Of a stretch of 64,000 bases of DNA, positions 50,617 to 59,974 are shown one piece after another; position 1 is the stretch's first letter, and every line of letters begins with the position of its first letter. This DNA is from a virus, in the IMG/VR virus record IMGVR_UViG_3300020213_000030, positions 1 through 64,000 of that record; one strand, written 5' to 3'. Below the pieces are notes generated by a model. The model did not search any database. It was not told the DNA's origin and saw only the letters and a program-made list of their open reading frames with translations. A program made the translations under genes and the position numbers.

Positions 50617-53277
50617 ATGCAGCATCTGATTTTTGGTCTCGAGAAGGCCACCTACAAGATTGCGATTCTCGTCAACGAGATCCGCCGAGATGACATCCGC
50701 CGGGAATATGTCACCCCTTATGGCCTCAACGAAGACGACATCATCGTCATCGATCTCCACCAGACAGCCGGCAAAAAGAGCACCCCAGCGGCCGAGCGTA
50801 AAATGTACATTTTCGAAGAGCTGGCGCCTACGTTAAACGACCTCAAGGTCGAGTACCTGATCATTGGTGACGGCGACTACTTCAAGACCTTCACCAAGGT
50901 TTCCAAAGTTGATCCGACGCTGGGCTACATGCTCAGCACCGAGTTTGGCGACTGGAAGGTGGCCTACGTCCCCAATTATCGAACCGTCTTCTACGACCCG
51001 TTGAAGGTCGGTCAGAAGATCAGTGCCGGCGTCAATGCCGTGATCAGCTGGATGAACGGGACCTACAGGGACCCGGGCGTTGACATCATAGAGTTCAGTG
51101 CATACCCGCAGACCATTAGCGAGATTGCCGACTGGCTCGACCGGCTGCTCGAGATGGACCGCGATCTCGCGATCGACATCGAGGCATTCTCACTCAAGCA
51201 TTATGACGCCGGCATCGGTACGATCTCGTTTGCCTGGTCCAAGACCGAGGGAATAGCCTTCCCGATCGACATTCTTGACAGTCCGGAGCATTCCCGCATG
51301 TGCCGGCAGCTCTTGCGCATCTTCTTCGAGAAGTTTAAGCGCAAGGCGACTTACCACAACATTGGCTACGACGTGTACGTGCTGATTTATCAGCTCTTCA
51401 TGAAGGACCTCCTCGACAACGAGGGGTTGCTCCATGGCCTCGACGTGCTGCTGCGAAACTGGGATGACACCAAGCTCATTACCTACCTCGCCACCAACTC
51501 GTGCGCCGGCAACGAACTGAGCCTCAAGATCCAGGCCCAGGAATACGCCGGGAACTATGCCCAGGAAGACATCAAGGACATCCGCAAGATCCCGCTGCCA
51601 CAACTGCTGCAGTACAATCTTGTGGACAGTATGGCGACCTGGTTCGTCCACGAGAAGCACTATAAGAAAATGGTCCGGGACAAGCAGCTCGACATCTACG
51701 AAACGCTTTTCAAGCCGGCGATAGTTGACATCATCCAGATGCAGCTCACCGGTATGCCTGTCAGCATGCCGCGGGTGGGTAAGGTCAAGCAAATCCTCCA
51801 GGCGGCCAACGATTCGGCCGTCCAGCAGATGCGGACCAACCCGCTCCTCCAGAGCTTTGAGTATCACCTCAAGGAAGAGCACGTCCGCAAGCGGAATGAG
51901 AAGCTCAAAACCAAGCACATCTTGATCACTGACGACGAGTGCAACAATGTCGTGTTTAATCCCAATTCGGCGCCGCAGCTCCAGGTGTTTCTCTACGAAA
52001 ACCTGCAGCTACCGGTCATCAGCCGAACCAAGAACAAGGAACCCTCTACCGGTGGTGACATCCTCGAGGCGCTCAAGAACCATACCCAGGACAACAATAT
52101 CCTTGGTTTCCTGGACGCTCTGATCGAGTTCAAGGCCGTCGACAAGATCCTGGGTACCTTCATTGTTGCGATGGAGAATGCCCAGCTGGGACCAGACGGC
52201 TGGCACTACCTGTTTGGATACTTCAACCTGGGAGGTGCCCTCTCAGGGCGCCTATCGTCGAGCAATCCGAACCTGCAGAACCTGCCGGCCAATGTGGTGA
52301 TGGCGGTCAGCCAGCTCCTCCTCGACCAGTTCGGGGACGCCCTGGCTCCGTTCATCAGCAAGGGCAAACTGAGCCTTGGCAAACTCATTAAATGGTGCTT
52401 TGAAGCTCCTCCTGGCTGGTTCTTTTGCGGCATCGACTTCGCGTCGCTTGAGGACCGGATCTCAGCGCTGACAACCAAGGACCCGAACAAGCTGAAGGTT
52501 TACACCGATGGCTATGACGGGCATTGCCTCCGAGCCCATGCCTATTTCGGCGACAAGATGCCGGACATCGACCCGACGTCGGTGGCATCTATCAATTCGA
52601 TCGCCGATCTCTATCCACGGGAACGGCATATTGGAAAGAACCCGACCTTCGCGCTGACCTATCAGGGCAACTATGGCACGCTGATGCGCAACTACGGCTT
52701 CAGCGAAGAGCTCGCACGCAAATGCGAGACCTCCTACGCCACGCTTTACGCGGTCTCAATTGACTGGGTGAATGCCAAGCTCAACCAGGCCAGCAAGGAT
52801 GGTTACGTGACCGTTGCTTTCGGGCTACGAGTGCGAACGCCGCTCCTGCATCAGGTTATCCGGGGCACCTCCAAGACACCGGCAGCCGCTGAGACTGAAG
52901 GCCGATCGGCAGGTAATGCGCTGGGTCAGTCCTGGTGCCTGCTCAATTCCAGAGCAAGTTCCGAGTTCATGGGAAAAGTCCGTCAGAGCGAACATCGTAA
53001 CGCGATCAAGCCCTGCGCCCAGATCCATGATGCGCAATACTATCTGTGCCGGGACAATATCGATGTTATCGAGTATGCCAACACCCATGTGGTGAAAGCC
53101 TGCGAGTGGCAAGATCACCCGGAAATCGCACACGACGACGTCAAGCTAGGGGGCGAATTCTCGATCTTCTACCCGGACTGGAGCAAGGAGGTTTCCCTCC
53201 CCAACCATGCAACGCAGGCTCAGATCTACGAGGCCTTCGAGAATCATATGAAAAAGCTCTTAGCCTGCCCGCAGTAA
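50617..53277 (+). CDS. Family A DNA polymerase (N4 gp39-like)
   Basis: 886 aa. ATG at 50617 with AAGGA upstream. Residues ~1-170 form an N-terminal domain typical of N4-type polymerases. A 3'-5' exonuclease follows (LAIDIEAFSLKHYD, ~186, the D-x-E pair; NIGYDVYVLIY). The polymerase domain has motif A FCGIDFASLEDRISAL (~605), motif B KNPTFALTYQGNYGTLMRNYG (~675-690) and motif C AQIHDAQYYLC (~803). LSGRLSSSNPNLQNLPAN lies just before motif A, as in the Pol I family. It replicates the genome with the helicase, primase-like, RecA-like and SSB-like proteins encoded nearby. Confidence 0.96.
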   Translation: MQHLIFGLEKATYKIAILVNEIRRDDIRREYVTPYGLNEDDIIVIDLHQTAGKKSTPAAERKMYIFEELAPTLNDLKVEYLIIGDGDYFKTFTKVSKVDPTLGYMLSTEFGDWKVAYVPNYRTVFYDPLKVGQKISAGVNAVISWMNGTYRDPGVDIIEFSAYPQTISEIADWLDRLLEMDRDLAIDIEAFSLKHYDAGIGTISFAWSKTEGIAFPIDILDSPEHSRMCRQLLRIFFEKFKRKATYHNIGYDVYVLIYQLFMKDLLDNEGLLHGLDVLLRNWDDTKLITYLATNSCAGNELSLKIQAQEYAGNYAQEDIKDIRKIPLPQLLQYNLVDSMATWFVHEKHYKKMVRDKQLDIYETLFKPAIVDIIQMQLTGMPVSMPRVGKVKQILQAANDSAVQQMRTNPLLQSFEYHLKEEHVRKRNEKLKTKHILITDDECNNVVFNPNSAPQLQVFLYENLQLPVISRTKNKEPSTGGDILEALKNHTQDNNILGFLDALIEFKAVDKILGTFIVAMENAQLGPDGWHYLFGYFNLGGALSGRLSSSNPNLQNLPANVVMAVSQLLLDQFGDALAPFISKGKLSLGKLIKWCFEAPPGWFFCGIDFASLEDRISALTTKDPNKLKVYTDGYDGHCLRAHAYFGDKMPDIDPTSVASINSIADLYPRERHIGKNPTFALTYQGNYGTLMRNYGFSEELARKCETSYATLYAVSIDWVNAKLNQASKDGYVTVAFGLRVRTPLLHQVIRGTSKTPAAAETEGRSAGNALGQSWCLLNSRASSEFMGKVRQSEHRNAIKPCAQIHDAQYYLCRDNIDVIEYANTHVVKACEWQDHPEIAHDDVKLGGEFSIFYPDWSKEVSLPNHATQAQIYEAFENHMKKLLACPQ

Positions 53278-53296
53278 ACTCAAATCTGGAGATGAG

Positions 53297-53587
53297 ATGA
53301 AACCTAGTTGTGACACCTGTAAATTTTGGGAACGAAAACAGCAAGGGAAGCTAAATAATGAGGAGGAGTGCCGCCGTAACGCCCCACTTCCTTTCACCAG
53401 CCACGTCAAGAAGACCATTAACGCCCTGGGGTATATTATGTGGGCGAGCTACGTGGGAGCCTGGATAGACGAAGACACCTCCCGCAATGATCAGGACGAA
53501 GTGGCAGCCACTACGGATCACTCCTGGGCTTTCTGGCCGATCATCATGGATGCAGACTGGTGTGGGGAGCATACCCCCTCCACGTAA
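53297..53587 (+). CDS. Cys-rich small protein
   Basis: 96 aa, ATG at 53297 with GGAG upstream. CDTCKFWERKQQGKLNNEEE followed by CRRNAP, and a C-terminal WPIIMDADWCGEHTP, form a CxxC...C...C pattern common in small phage proteins thought to bind zinc. Its 3' end holds one arm of an 11-bp inverted repeat whose partner lies at 53674. Confidence 0.7.
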   Translation: MKPSCDTCKFWERKQQGKLNNEEECRRNAPLPFTSHVKKTINALGYIMWASYVGAWIDEDTSRNDQDEVAATTDHSWAFWPIIMDADWCGEHTPST

Positions 53588-53882
53588 TCGTCGCTTAGCT
53601 GCGGCTCCTGGGCAGGAGGGTTCAACTCCCTCTCGCTGACCGAGATCCGGTGAAATGCAGGTTCGAGTCCTGCCCGTAGTGGCTACACTATAAGGGAGAC
53701 CCCACCGGTATGGGGTGGTCTGACAGCTCGGAAAGACGGCACCCTTTTCTACATAATGACCCTTCAATAAACTGTGGCCATATGATAGATAATCCGCTAC
53801 CATTAATTTTGAGATCGGCTATGACTCTACCTACGCGACGAGTCGAGGCCTGATTTTGTTGAAAATAACGGAGTCAACTAAC
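53588..53882 (+). other. Gene-free stretch with tRNA T-arm-like motifs
   Basis: No gene is supported. Two exact T-arm-like stem-loops occur: GAGGG-TTCAACT-CCCTC (53616-53632) and GCAGG-TTCGAGT-CCTGC (53657-53673). The second is followed by CCGTAGTGGCT (53674-53684), which pairs perfectly with AGCCACTACGG at 53506-53516. A CACTATAAGGGAGA sequence at 53686-53699 and an ACCCCA/TGGGGT hairpin follow. A complete tRNA fold could not be drawn, so these may be tRNA remnants or a tRNA-like RNA. Confidence 0.5.
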
Positions 53883-54200
53883 ATGAGTGAAGCCAAACAC
53901 CACTGGCTCGTCGCCGGCCAGATTATCACAGCAAACCCCAAGGGGATTGGCCATACCCGCATCCTGAACAGCCTCGTGCTCGCCGATGAGCAGTGCCTCA
54001 CCAAGCTCGACATCGCCCGGACGCAGGATGGCCTGATGCGCCGTTTCGTGACCGAGACCGAACAGGAGAAGGGATTTCAGATCGTCGACGTCGTAATCCT
54101 CTCGATCAACTATCTCGGTCTCATGACCCAGGAAGGCTTCGAGGGCGCTTTTGCGGCTCAGGTCACCGGTCAGGACAACCAGCTGGCCGTGGTGAACTGA
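53883..54200 (+). CDS. Unknown protein
   Basis: 105 aa. ATG at 53883 with GGAG upstream. Alpha/beta sequence with KGIGHTRILNSLVLADEQC, then FQIVDVVILSINYLGLM. No family recognised. It is followed by the DUF5664-like gene. Confidence 0.65.
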   Translation: MSEAKHHWLVAGQIITANPKGIGHTRILNSLVLADEQCLTKLDIARTQDGLMRRFVTETEQEKGFQIVDVVILSINYLGLMTQEGFEGAFAAQVTGQDNQLAVVN

Positions 54201-54202
54201 CT

Positions 54203-54556
54203 ATGAAGGTACGCATCCCACAGCGCCAGCGCTTGATTGAGACCTCCAGCTCAGAGCGCAAGACCTATCCGATGGCGTCGGGTCTCCTGGACTATTTCCC
54301 GGACGCTTTGGCTGAGGTCTCGAAAGTCTCGTACCTCGGGAACCAGAAGCATAATCCCGGTAAGCCGATGCATCATGCCCGCGGCAAGTCCATGGATCAC
54401 GCCGACTGCATCATTCGACACCTTGTCGGACGCGGTGGCTTTGACGGAGAAATCCGTGAAAGCGCTGCAATGGCTTGGCGTGCCCTGGCTCTTCTCCAGG
54501 AAGAGATCGAGCAGGAAAACCATCTGGCACTGCCACGCGGCGCCAAACTCGACTGA
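54203..54556 (+). CDS. DUF5664/dNTP-diphosphohydrolase-N-like protein
   Basis: 117 aa, ATG at 54203, three bases after the preceding stop. GLLDYFPDALAEVSKVSYLG, then NQKHNPGKPMHHARGKSMDH followed by ADCIIRHLVGRG, matches the small helical domain annotated as 'dATP/dGTP diphosphohydrolase N-terminal' or DUF5664 in many phages. This suggests a nucleotide-pool role next to replication genes. The enzyme activity is uncertain for this short form. Confidence 0.75.
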   Translation: MKVRIPQRQRLIETSSSERKTYPMASGLLDYFPDALAEVSKVSYLGNQKHNPGKPMHHARGKSMDHADCIIRHLVGRGGFDGEIRESAAMAWRALALLQEEIEQENHLALPRGAKLD

Positions 54557-54646
54557 ACCACCTGATTATCTATGATTTAACCAACGGGATTATCTTAATA
54601 TCCCGATGGTCTCGTGCCCCCAAAATTCCGCCAGAGGCCCTCTTCC

Positions 54647-55642
54647 ATGCGACTCACCAATATCCACGGTATCAGCCTTCCACTGGCCGTCTGGCTGCTG
54701 AACGACGAATACGACTACATCAACGAGCCGAACTACATCTCAGCCACCAGCCTGCTCAAGAGCACCCGCCAGCTCGTTCTTTCCCGTCGGGTGATCCAGG
54801 AAGATCGGGAACTCGATCTCTCGGACCTGCTGGCATCCCGTATGGGCTCGGCCATCCACGATTCGCAGGAGAAGGCCTGGCGCGAGAACGGCCAGGCTGC
54901 ATTGCGCCGGCTCAACTACCCAGAGCAGGTCTGGGCCAACATAAAGATCAACCCCACCGACGATGAGATCGCCGCCAACCCGGCCATCATTCCGATCTGG
55001 ATCGAGAAACGCTCTTTTCGTGAGATCGAGGTCGGTGGCGTCACCTACAAAATTGGTGGCAAGTTCGACCAGGTCATTCAGGGCCGGCTGTTCGATACCA
55101 AGACCACTTCGGTCTACTCCTACCTACTTGGCCGCAAGGACAATGACTACGCCATGCAGGGTGGTATCTATCGCTGGCTCAACACCAAGCTGATCACCGA
55201 AGACCACATCTTCATCCAGTTTGTCTTCACCGATTGGCAGAAGGCCAGGGCTCGTGGTGATGAGGATTACCCACAGACCAAGACCATGGAATACCCAGTC
55301 CTGTTGCCCTCACTCGACGAGACCGAGGCCTACATCCGAACCAAGGTCGAGGAGCTGCTGAAGTACGGCGAAGCTCTCGATGAACAGATCCCCCACTGCA
55401 CCGACAAGGAGCTCTGGAAGGGGGAGACCGTCTTCAAATACTACACCGACCCTGCCAAAGCCTCTACTCCTGGCAGCCGTGCCACCCGCAACTTCGAGGG
55501 CGACAAGGTGGCTGCCCACGCCTTCATGGCGTCAAAGGGTGGCGTTGGCATCGTCAAGGAAATCGCCGGCGAAGTGAAGGCATGCGGCTACTGCCCGGCC
55601 TACAACGCCTGCAAGCAGAAGGATCTCTACTTTGTCTCTTGA
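54647..55642 (+). CDS. PD-(D/E)XK nuclease
   Basis: 331 aa. ATG at 54647 is chosen, since AGAGG lies upstream; an ATG at 54614 extends the frame. KIGGKFDQVIQGRLFDTKTTS holds the (D)...D-x-K nuclease core (~150). Upstream MGSAIHDSQEKAW gives the conserved helix, and the C-terminal CGYCPAYNACKQKD has Cys residues as in Fe-S-containing RecB-like exonucleases. It occupies the N4-like slot between DNA polymerase and the gp42-like protein. Probably an exonuclease in recombination or host DNA degradation. Confidence 0.75.
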   Translation: MRLTNIHGISLPLAVWLLNDEYDYINEPNYISATSLLKSTRQLVLSRRVIQEDRELDLSDLLASRMGSAIHDSQEKAWRENGQAALRRLNYPEQVWANIKINPTDDEIAANPAIIPIWIEKRSFREIEVGGVTYKIGGKFDQVIQGRLFDTKTTSVYSYLLGRKDNDYAMQGGIYRWLNTKLITEDHIFIQFVFTDWQKARARGDEDYPQTKTMEYPVLLPSLDETEAYIRTKVEELLKYGEALDEQIPHCTDKELWKGETVFKYYTDPAKASTPGSRATRNFEGDKVAAHAFMASKGGVGIVKEIAGEVKACGYCPAYNACKQKDLYFVS

Positions 55643-57788
55643 TCTATCGACGGTGAAACATCACCCGGCGATTGATGAAATCGTCGACATTCTTTGCGCC
55701 AAAACTCAGCAGCTGGATCGTAACTTCTTCCAGGCCGAGGTCGCTTATTTTCTAGGTAAGATGGCCGCAACGATGCGTGCCACTATCGTTACCAAGGACC
55801 GCGGTGAGTTGCCGGTCAACGTCTATGCCATGGCACTGGCACCCTCTGGCTTCGGTAAAGGGCACTCGATCCAAGTTGTCGAGAATGAACTTCTCAAAGC
55901 CTTCAAGACCCGCTTTATGGAAGATGCTCTGCCAGTCTTGGCCGAGCAGAACCTTTGGGTCGTCGCCAATAGCCGGGCCGCCCGAAAAGGCACTGACCAA
56001 CAGGAAGAATTCGACAAGGCGATGAAGGAGTATCGCTCCTACGGCGACTATCTGTTCACCTTCGACTCTGGCACCACACCGGCCGTGAAGCAGCTCCGTC
56101 AAAAGCTGCTGATGGCCAACGTCGGTTCGATCAACATGCAGATCGATGAGATCGGCTCAAATCTTGTCAGGGAGATCGAGGTCCTTACCGCGTTCCTCGA
56201 GCTCTACGACGCCGGCATGATCAAACAGAAACTGATCAAGAACACATCGGATAACCAGCGAGGCGAAGACCTCGATGGCGCCACGCCGACCAACATGCTG
56301 CTGTTTGGCACACCCTCTAAGCTCTTTGACGGTGGCCAGACCGAGACCGAGTTTTACTCAATGCTCGAAACGGGCTATGCCCGTCGCTGCATCTTCGGTA
56401 TGGGCGCCAGGTCCCTGTCGGGTGAGAACCTTACTGCCAAGGAGAAGTACGAACTTCGGATCAACCCGGCCAACAGTGCTGCCCTGGTCAAGTGGACCCA
56501 GCATTTCTACAGACTGGCAGATCCGTCGGTCTTCGGGTGGCGGATGGAGGTCGATGACGACGTCGGCATCGCACTGATCCAGTACCACGATACCTGCCTA
56601 AAGCTGGCCCACGTAATGGCCGAGCACGATGAGATCAAGAAGGCCGAGATGGAGCATCGTCACTCCAAGGCCCTCAAGCTCGCCGGCGCCTTCGCATTCG
56701 TCGATGGTTCCACCATGATCGATCTCGACCACCTGAACTCGGCAATCAAACTGGTCGAGGAGTCCGGGGACGCCTTCCAGAAGATCCTCAGCCGTGAACC
56801 CACCTATGTGAAGCTCGCGAAGTACATCGCTCAGGTGAGATCTGATCAGACCCACGCCGACATCCACCAGGAGCTGCCGTTCTATCCCAAAACCTCGGGT
56901 CCGCGGAATGACATGATGATGCTGGCCACGTCCTGGGGCTACCGGAACAACGTCATCATCAAGAAGTCGTTCGTCGACGGCATCGAGTTCTTTAAGGGCG
57001 AGACGCTGCAGGAGACCAATCTTGCCAAGCTGGTGGTCAGCTACTCGAGCCACTGGGCCTATAACTACCAGTGCGATACGGCGCCGTTCAACGAGTTGCA
57101 CATCCTGATGGAACATCCGGACATGCACTGGTCGAACCATCACTACAAAGAAGGCCACCGCACCGAAGAAAACATCCTACCGGGGTTCAACCTCCTGGTT
57201 CTCGACATCGACGAGGGCACCCCCCTCGCCACGGCTCACGAGCTTATGCGGGACTACAAGTTCCTGACCTACACGACCAAACGGCATCAGACCGAAGGTC
57301 ATGGCGATCGATACAGGATGATCCTGCCAATCAACTACACTCTGAAGCTCGACAGTGACGAGTACAAGGAGCTAATGCGTGGGGTGTTCGCTTGGCTTCC
57401 GTTCCAGACCGACGAGTCCTACGAGAAGCGGGAAAAGAAGTCCGAAACCTTCCCCGGCCAGGTCTACTACAACGATGATGCAGGGGTGCTCGACATCCTT
57501 CCGTTCATCCCCAAGACCAGCCGCTTCGAGCAGGCCCAGAAGCAAAATCAGCAGCTGGCCTCGCTCGATAATCTGGAACGCTGGTTTGCTGGGCGCATCG
57601 TCTCTGGCAACCGGAACAACCATATGATCAAGTACGCGTTGTGTCTGGTCGACGCTGGCTGGGACCTGCCTGCGGTACAGAGCCAGGTCCACGCCTTCAA
57701 CAAGAAACTCTCGGATCCGATGGCCGAGCAGGAGGTGGATTCCACCATCTTGATCACCGTCGCCAAGCGATACCAGAAGGGCGCCTGA
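55632..57788 (+). CDS. Primase-like protein: ATPase-like N-terminus plus AEP-like C-terminus (N4 gp42-like)
   Basis: 718 aa. The start is TTG at 55632, overlapping the nuclease stop by 11 bases, with AGGA upstream; the next Met is ~43 residues in. The N-terminal ~400 residues resemble DUF3987-type helicase/ATPases (MALAPSGFGKGHSIQVVENEL; MLLFGTPSKLFDGG). The C-terminal part has LLVLDIDEGTPL (two acidic residues), FLTYTTKRHQT and GDRYRMILPI, the three-motif pattern of archaeo-eukaryotic primases. N4-type phages encode a related gp42 in this slot. A primase role is inference. Confidence 0.72.
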   Translation: MSLDLSTVKHHPAIDEIVDILCAKTQQLDRNFFQAEVAYFLGKMAATMRATIVTKDRGELPVNVYAMALAPSGFGKGHSIQVVENELLKAFKTRFMEDALPVLAEQNLWVVANSRAARKGTDQQEEFDKAMKEYRSYGDYLFTFDSGTTPAVKQLRQKLLMANVGSINMQIDEIGSNLVREIEVLTAFLELYDAGMIKQKLIKNTSDNQRGEDLDGATPTNMLLFGTPSKLFDGGQTETEFYSMLETGYARRCIFGMGARSLSGENLTAKEKYELRINPANSAALVKWTQHFYRLADPSVFGWRMEVDDDVGIALIQYHDTCLKLAHVMAEHDEIKKAEMEHRHSKALKLAGAFAFVDGSTMIDLDHLNSAIKLVEESGDAFQKILSREPTYVKLAKYIAQVRSDQTHADIHQELPFYPKTSGPRNDMMMLATSWGYRNNVIIKKSFVDGIEFFKGETLQETNLAKLVVSYSSHWAYNYQCDTAPFNELHILMEHPDMHWSNHHYKEGHRTEENILPGFNLLVLDIDEGTPLATAHELMRDYKFLTYTTKRHQTEGHGDRYRMILPINYTLKLDSDEYKELMRGVFAWLPFQTDESYEKREKKSETFPGQVYYNDDAGVLDILPFIPKTSRFEQAQKQNQQLASLDNLERWFAGRIVSGNRNNHMIKYALCLVDAGWDLPAVQSQVHAFNKKLSDPMAEQEVDSTILITVAKRYQKGA

Positions 57789-57815
57789 GCAATCAGGAAA
57801 CCTTTTCTGGTGTGG

Positions 57816-57832
57816 GGTTATCTCTGATAATC
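57816..57832. repeat. Dispersed palindromic element, single copy
   Basis: GGTTATCTCTGATAATC (3-base spacer), 25 bases ahead of the RecA-like ATPase gene. Confidence 0.65.
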
Positions 57833-57856
57833 CAACAAAATAATAAAGGATAATGA

Positions 57857-58585
57857 ATGGACGCGATCAACGAGCAACTGGTACTTATCTCTGGCGAGTC
57901 CGGCACTGGCAAATCTGCCAGCCTGCGGAACGTCCGAAACCAGGAGAGGTGGATGTACCTCAACTGCGAGGCCGGCAAGCGTCTGCCGATGCAGAACGGG
58001 TTCAAAACCTTCAAGGTCACCGATCCCTACCAGGTCTACGAGGGCTTCGACCACGCAATGACCAACCCAACCAACTGGGATGGCATCGCCCTTGATACGA
58101 TCACGTTCCTCATGGACATGTTCGAGAGCTTGTTCATCATCGGCAACACCAACACGCAGAAGGCCTGGGGTGACTATGCCCAGTTCTTCAAGAACATGAT
58201 GCAGGACAAGGTCGTCAAATTTGGCAAGCCCGTGATCATCATGGGGCACACCAAGTCCGAACTCAATGAAGGGGCCATGGAGATGAGGACTTCGGTCCCC
58301 GTCAAGGGCTCGCTTAAGAACAACGGCATTGAAGCCTATTTCTCGACTGTGATCTCGACCAAGAAGATCGGGATTATGGAGCTCGAGAAGTACGGGTCGG
58401 ATCTTCTCAAGATCACCGACGAGGATCGTGAGCTTGGTTACAAGCACGTCTTCCAGACCCGGCCCACCAAAACGACCGTTGGTGAGCGCATCCGTTCACC
58501 CATGGGGATGTTCACCAGAGCACAAACCTACATGGACAACGACGCTCAACTTCTCCTGGATCACCTGCGTAAGTTCTATACCTGA
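57857..58585 (+). CDS. RecA-like AAA ATPase (N4 gp43-like)
   Basis: 242 aa. ATG at 57857 with AAAGGA upstream. Walker A is ISGESGTGKSASLRN (~11-20). A Walker B-like GIALDTITFLMD lies at ~75-86, and PVIIMGHTKSELNEG is a sensor region. The type is the small single-domain RecA-fold ATPase (phage 'AAA_24'-like) encoded beside SSB in N4-like and other phages, probably a recombination mediator or SSB-associated replication factor. Confidence 0.85.
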   Translation: MDAINEQLVLISGESGTGKSASLRNVRNQERWMYLNCEAGKRLPMQNGFKTFKVTDPYQVYEGFDHAMTNPTNWDGIALDTITFLMDMFESLFIIGNTNTQKAWGDYAQFFKNMMQDKVVKFGKPVIIMGHTKSELNEGAMEMRTSVPVKGSLKNNGIEAYFSTVISTKKIGIMELEKYGSDLLKITDEDRELGYKHVFQTRPTKTTVGERIRSPMGMFTRAQTYMDNDAQLLLDHLRKFYT

Positions 58586-58641
58586 TCTCAGGATCCTACC
58601 CCCGACTAGCCCACCACTTTCAGACAACAAGGAAAATATGA

Positions 58642-59391
58642 ATGACCAATGTTTTTGGCAACCTGACTACCGACGGCCTCGAAGAATCCCAGGATCGCAT
58701 TGGCGGCTTCCGTGTCCTCGAATCCGGCCCTGTCAGGGGCAAGATCAAGATCGCCTACGCCGGCAAGGCATCCGGCTCAAACGCGCAGAGCGTCACTGTC
58801 ATACTCGCCCACGAAAACGGCGAGTACCGTGAAACCTTCTGGGTCACGAACAAGGCCGGTGAGAACTTCTACACCAAGGAAGGCAAAAAGAACCCGCTCC
58901 CGGGCTTCACCATCATCGACGATCTTTGCGTCGTCACCACCAACAAGTCGTTGGCCCAGCAGCCGGGCGAGGACAAGGTCGTTAATCTCTACGACTACGA
59001 GCAAAAGAAGGAAGTCCCGACTTCTGTTCCGATGCTCGTCGAGCTCCTCGGCAAGAATGTCATCTTTGGCATCCAGAAGCACCTCAAGAACAAGCAGGTG
59101 AAGAACACCTCGACCGGTAATTACGAGGACACGGCCGAGACCCGCGAAGAAAATGTCACCGACAAGATCTTCCACTTCCCGTCAAACCTGACCGTCGTCG
59201 AGGCCCGTAAGGGCATCCAAAAGGCTGGGTTCTACGATGCCTGGGTAGAGCGTAATACCGGCCAGACGCAGGATCGTCGTTCGATCAAGGACGGCCAGGC
59301 GAGCGCCCAGAGCGGTCGGACGGGTCGCCCGGGTGCCCCACCGAAGTCCGGTGAGGGTGCTGCCAAGACGACGTCACTGTTCGGCGCCTAA
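58642..59391 (+). CDS. Single-stranded DNA-binding protein candidate (N4 gp44/45 position)
   Basis: 249 aa. ATG at 58642 with AGGAAA upstream. The core is OB-like (RGKIKIAYAGKASGSNAQSV, YRETFWVTNKAGENFYT, GFTIIDDLCVVTTNKSL). The C-terminal 50 residues are Gly/Ser/Ala/Arg-rich and disordered, the usual SSB tail for partner binding. N4 SSB also activates host RNA polymerase at late promoters. Location after the RecA-like ATPase supports the call. Confidence 0.7.
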   Translation: MTNVFGNLTTDGLEESQDRIGGFRVLESGPVRGKIKIAYAGKASGSNAQSVTVILAHENGEYRETFWVTNKAGENFYTKEGKKNPLPGFTIIDDLCVVTTNKSLAQQPGEDKVVNLYDYEQKKEVPTSVPMLVELLGKNVIFGIQKHLKNKQVKNTSTGNYEDTAETREENVTDKIFHFPSNLTVVEARKGIQKAGFYDAWVERNTGQTQDRRSIKDGQASAQSGRTGRPGAPPKSGEGAAKTTSLFGA

Positions 59392-59416
59392 ACATTAGCA
59401 TCGAAGATATCACGTA

Positions 59417-59971
59417 ATGCTGATCCAAATCCTCGGCATGGATCCAAGTCTCACTAACTGGGGACTTGCCGAGGCCTCCTTTTGCCTCAAGACGGGCATC
59501 CTGCAGACGCCCTTTCTCTCATTGGTTCAACCTGATGAGTTGAAGGGAAAGCAGGTCCGGGTCAATTCCAACGACCTTCACCGATCTGAACAACTGGCCA
59601 TCCGGGTAATCGAGGCCGCCAGGAAGGCCAAGGCAGTTTTCGTCGAGGTGCCGGTTGGATCTCAATCTGCCCGGGCGATGGCCAGCTACGGCATCTGTGT
59701 CGGTATCCTGGGAGCCGTTCGTGCGCTCGGGGTGCCACTTATTGAAGTTACTGCTACCGAGAGTAAACTCGTCTTCACCGGCGACAAGAATGCCACCAAG
59801 CGGAAAATGATCGATAGGGGGTACGAGCTTTACCCTGATGCGAACTGGCCGTGGCACGCCGGGAAAATCCCTGATAAAGCAGAGCACATGGCCGATAGTA
59901 TCGGTGCCATCCATTCGGGCGTGCGGACGCCCATGTTTCAAAACCTAATGCGACTCTTCAGAGAGGTATAA
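59417..59971 (+). CDS. RuvC-like Holliday-junction resolvase
   Basis: 184 aa, ATG at 59417. LGMDPSLTNWGLAEAS (first Asp), AVFVEVPVGSQSARAM (Glu), then EHMADSIGAIHSG (His/Asp pair) give the RNase H-fold acidic layout of RuvC. Probably cuts branched DNA produced during replication and recombination before packaging. Confidence 0.85.
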   Translation: MLIQILGMDPSLTNWGLAEASFCLKTGILQTPFLSLVQPDELKGKQVRVNSNDLHRSEQLAIRVIEAARKAKAVFVEVPVGSQSARAMASYGICVGILGAVRALGVPLIEVTATESKLVFTGDKNATKRKMIDRGYELYPDANWPWHAGKIPDKAEHMADSIGAIHSGVRTPMFQNLMRLFREV

Positions 59972-59974
59972 CCC

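Noticed and set aside
53568-53681. A complete tRNA gene
   Set aside because: T-arms are convincing, but no matching acceptor, D-arm and anticodon arm could be assembled within normal tRNA length, and no CCA follows.
53686-53699. CACTATAAGGGAGA resembling a T7 promoter core
   Set aside because: One base differs in spacing from the T7 core, no upstream promoter half matches, and I found no second copy. A phage promoter should recur. The encoded polymerases are N4-type, which do not use T7-like promoters.
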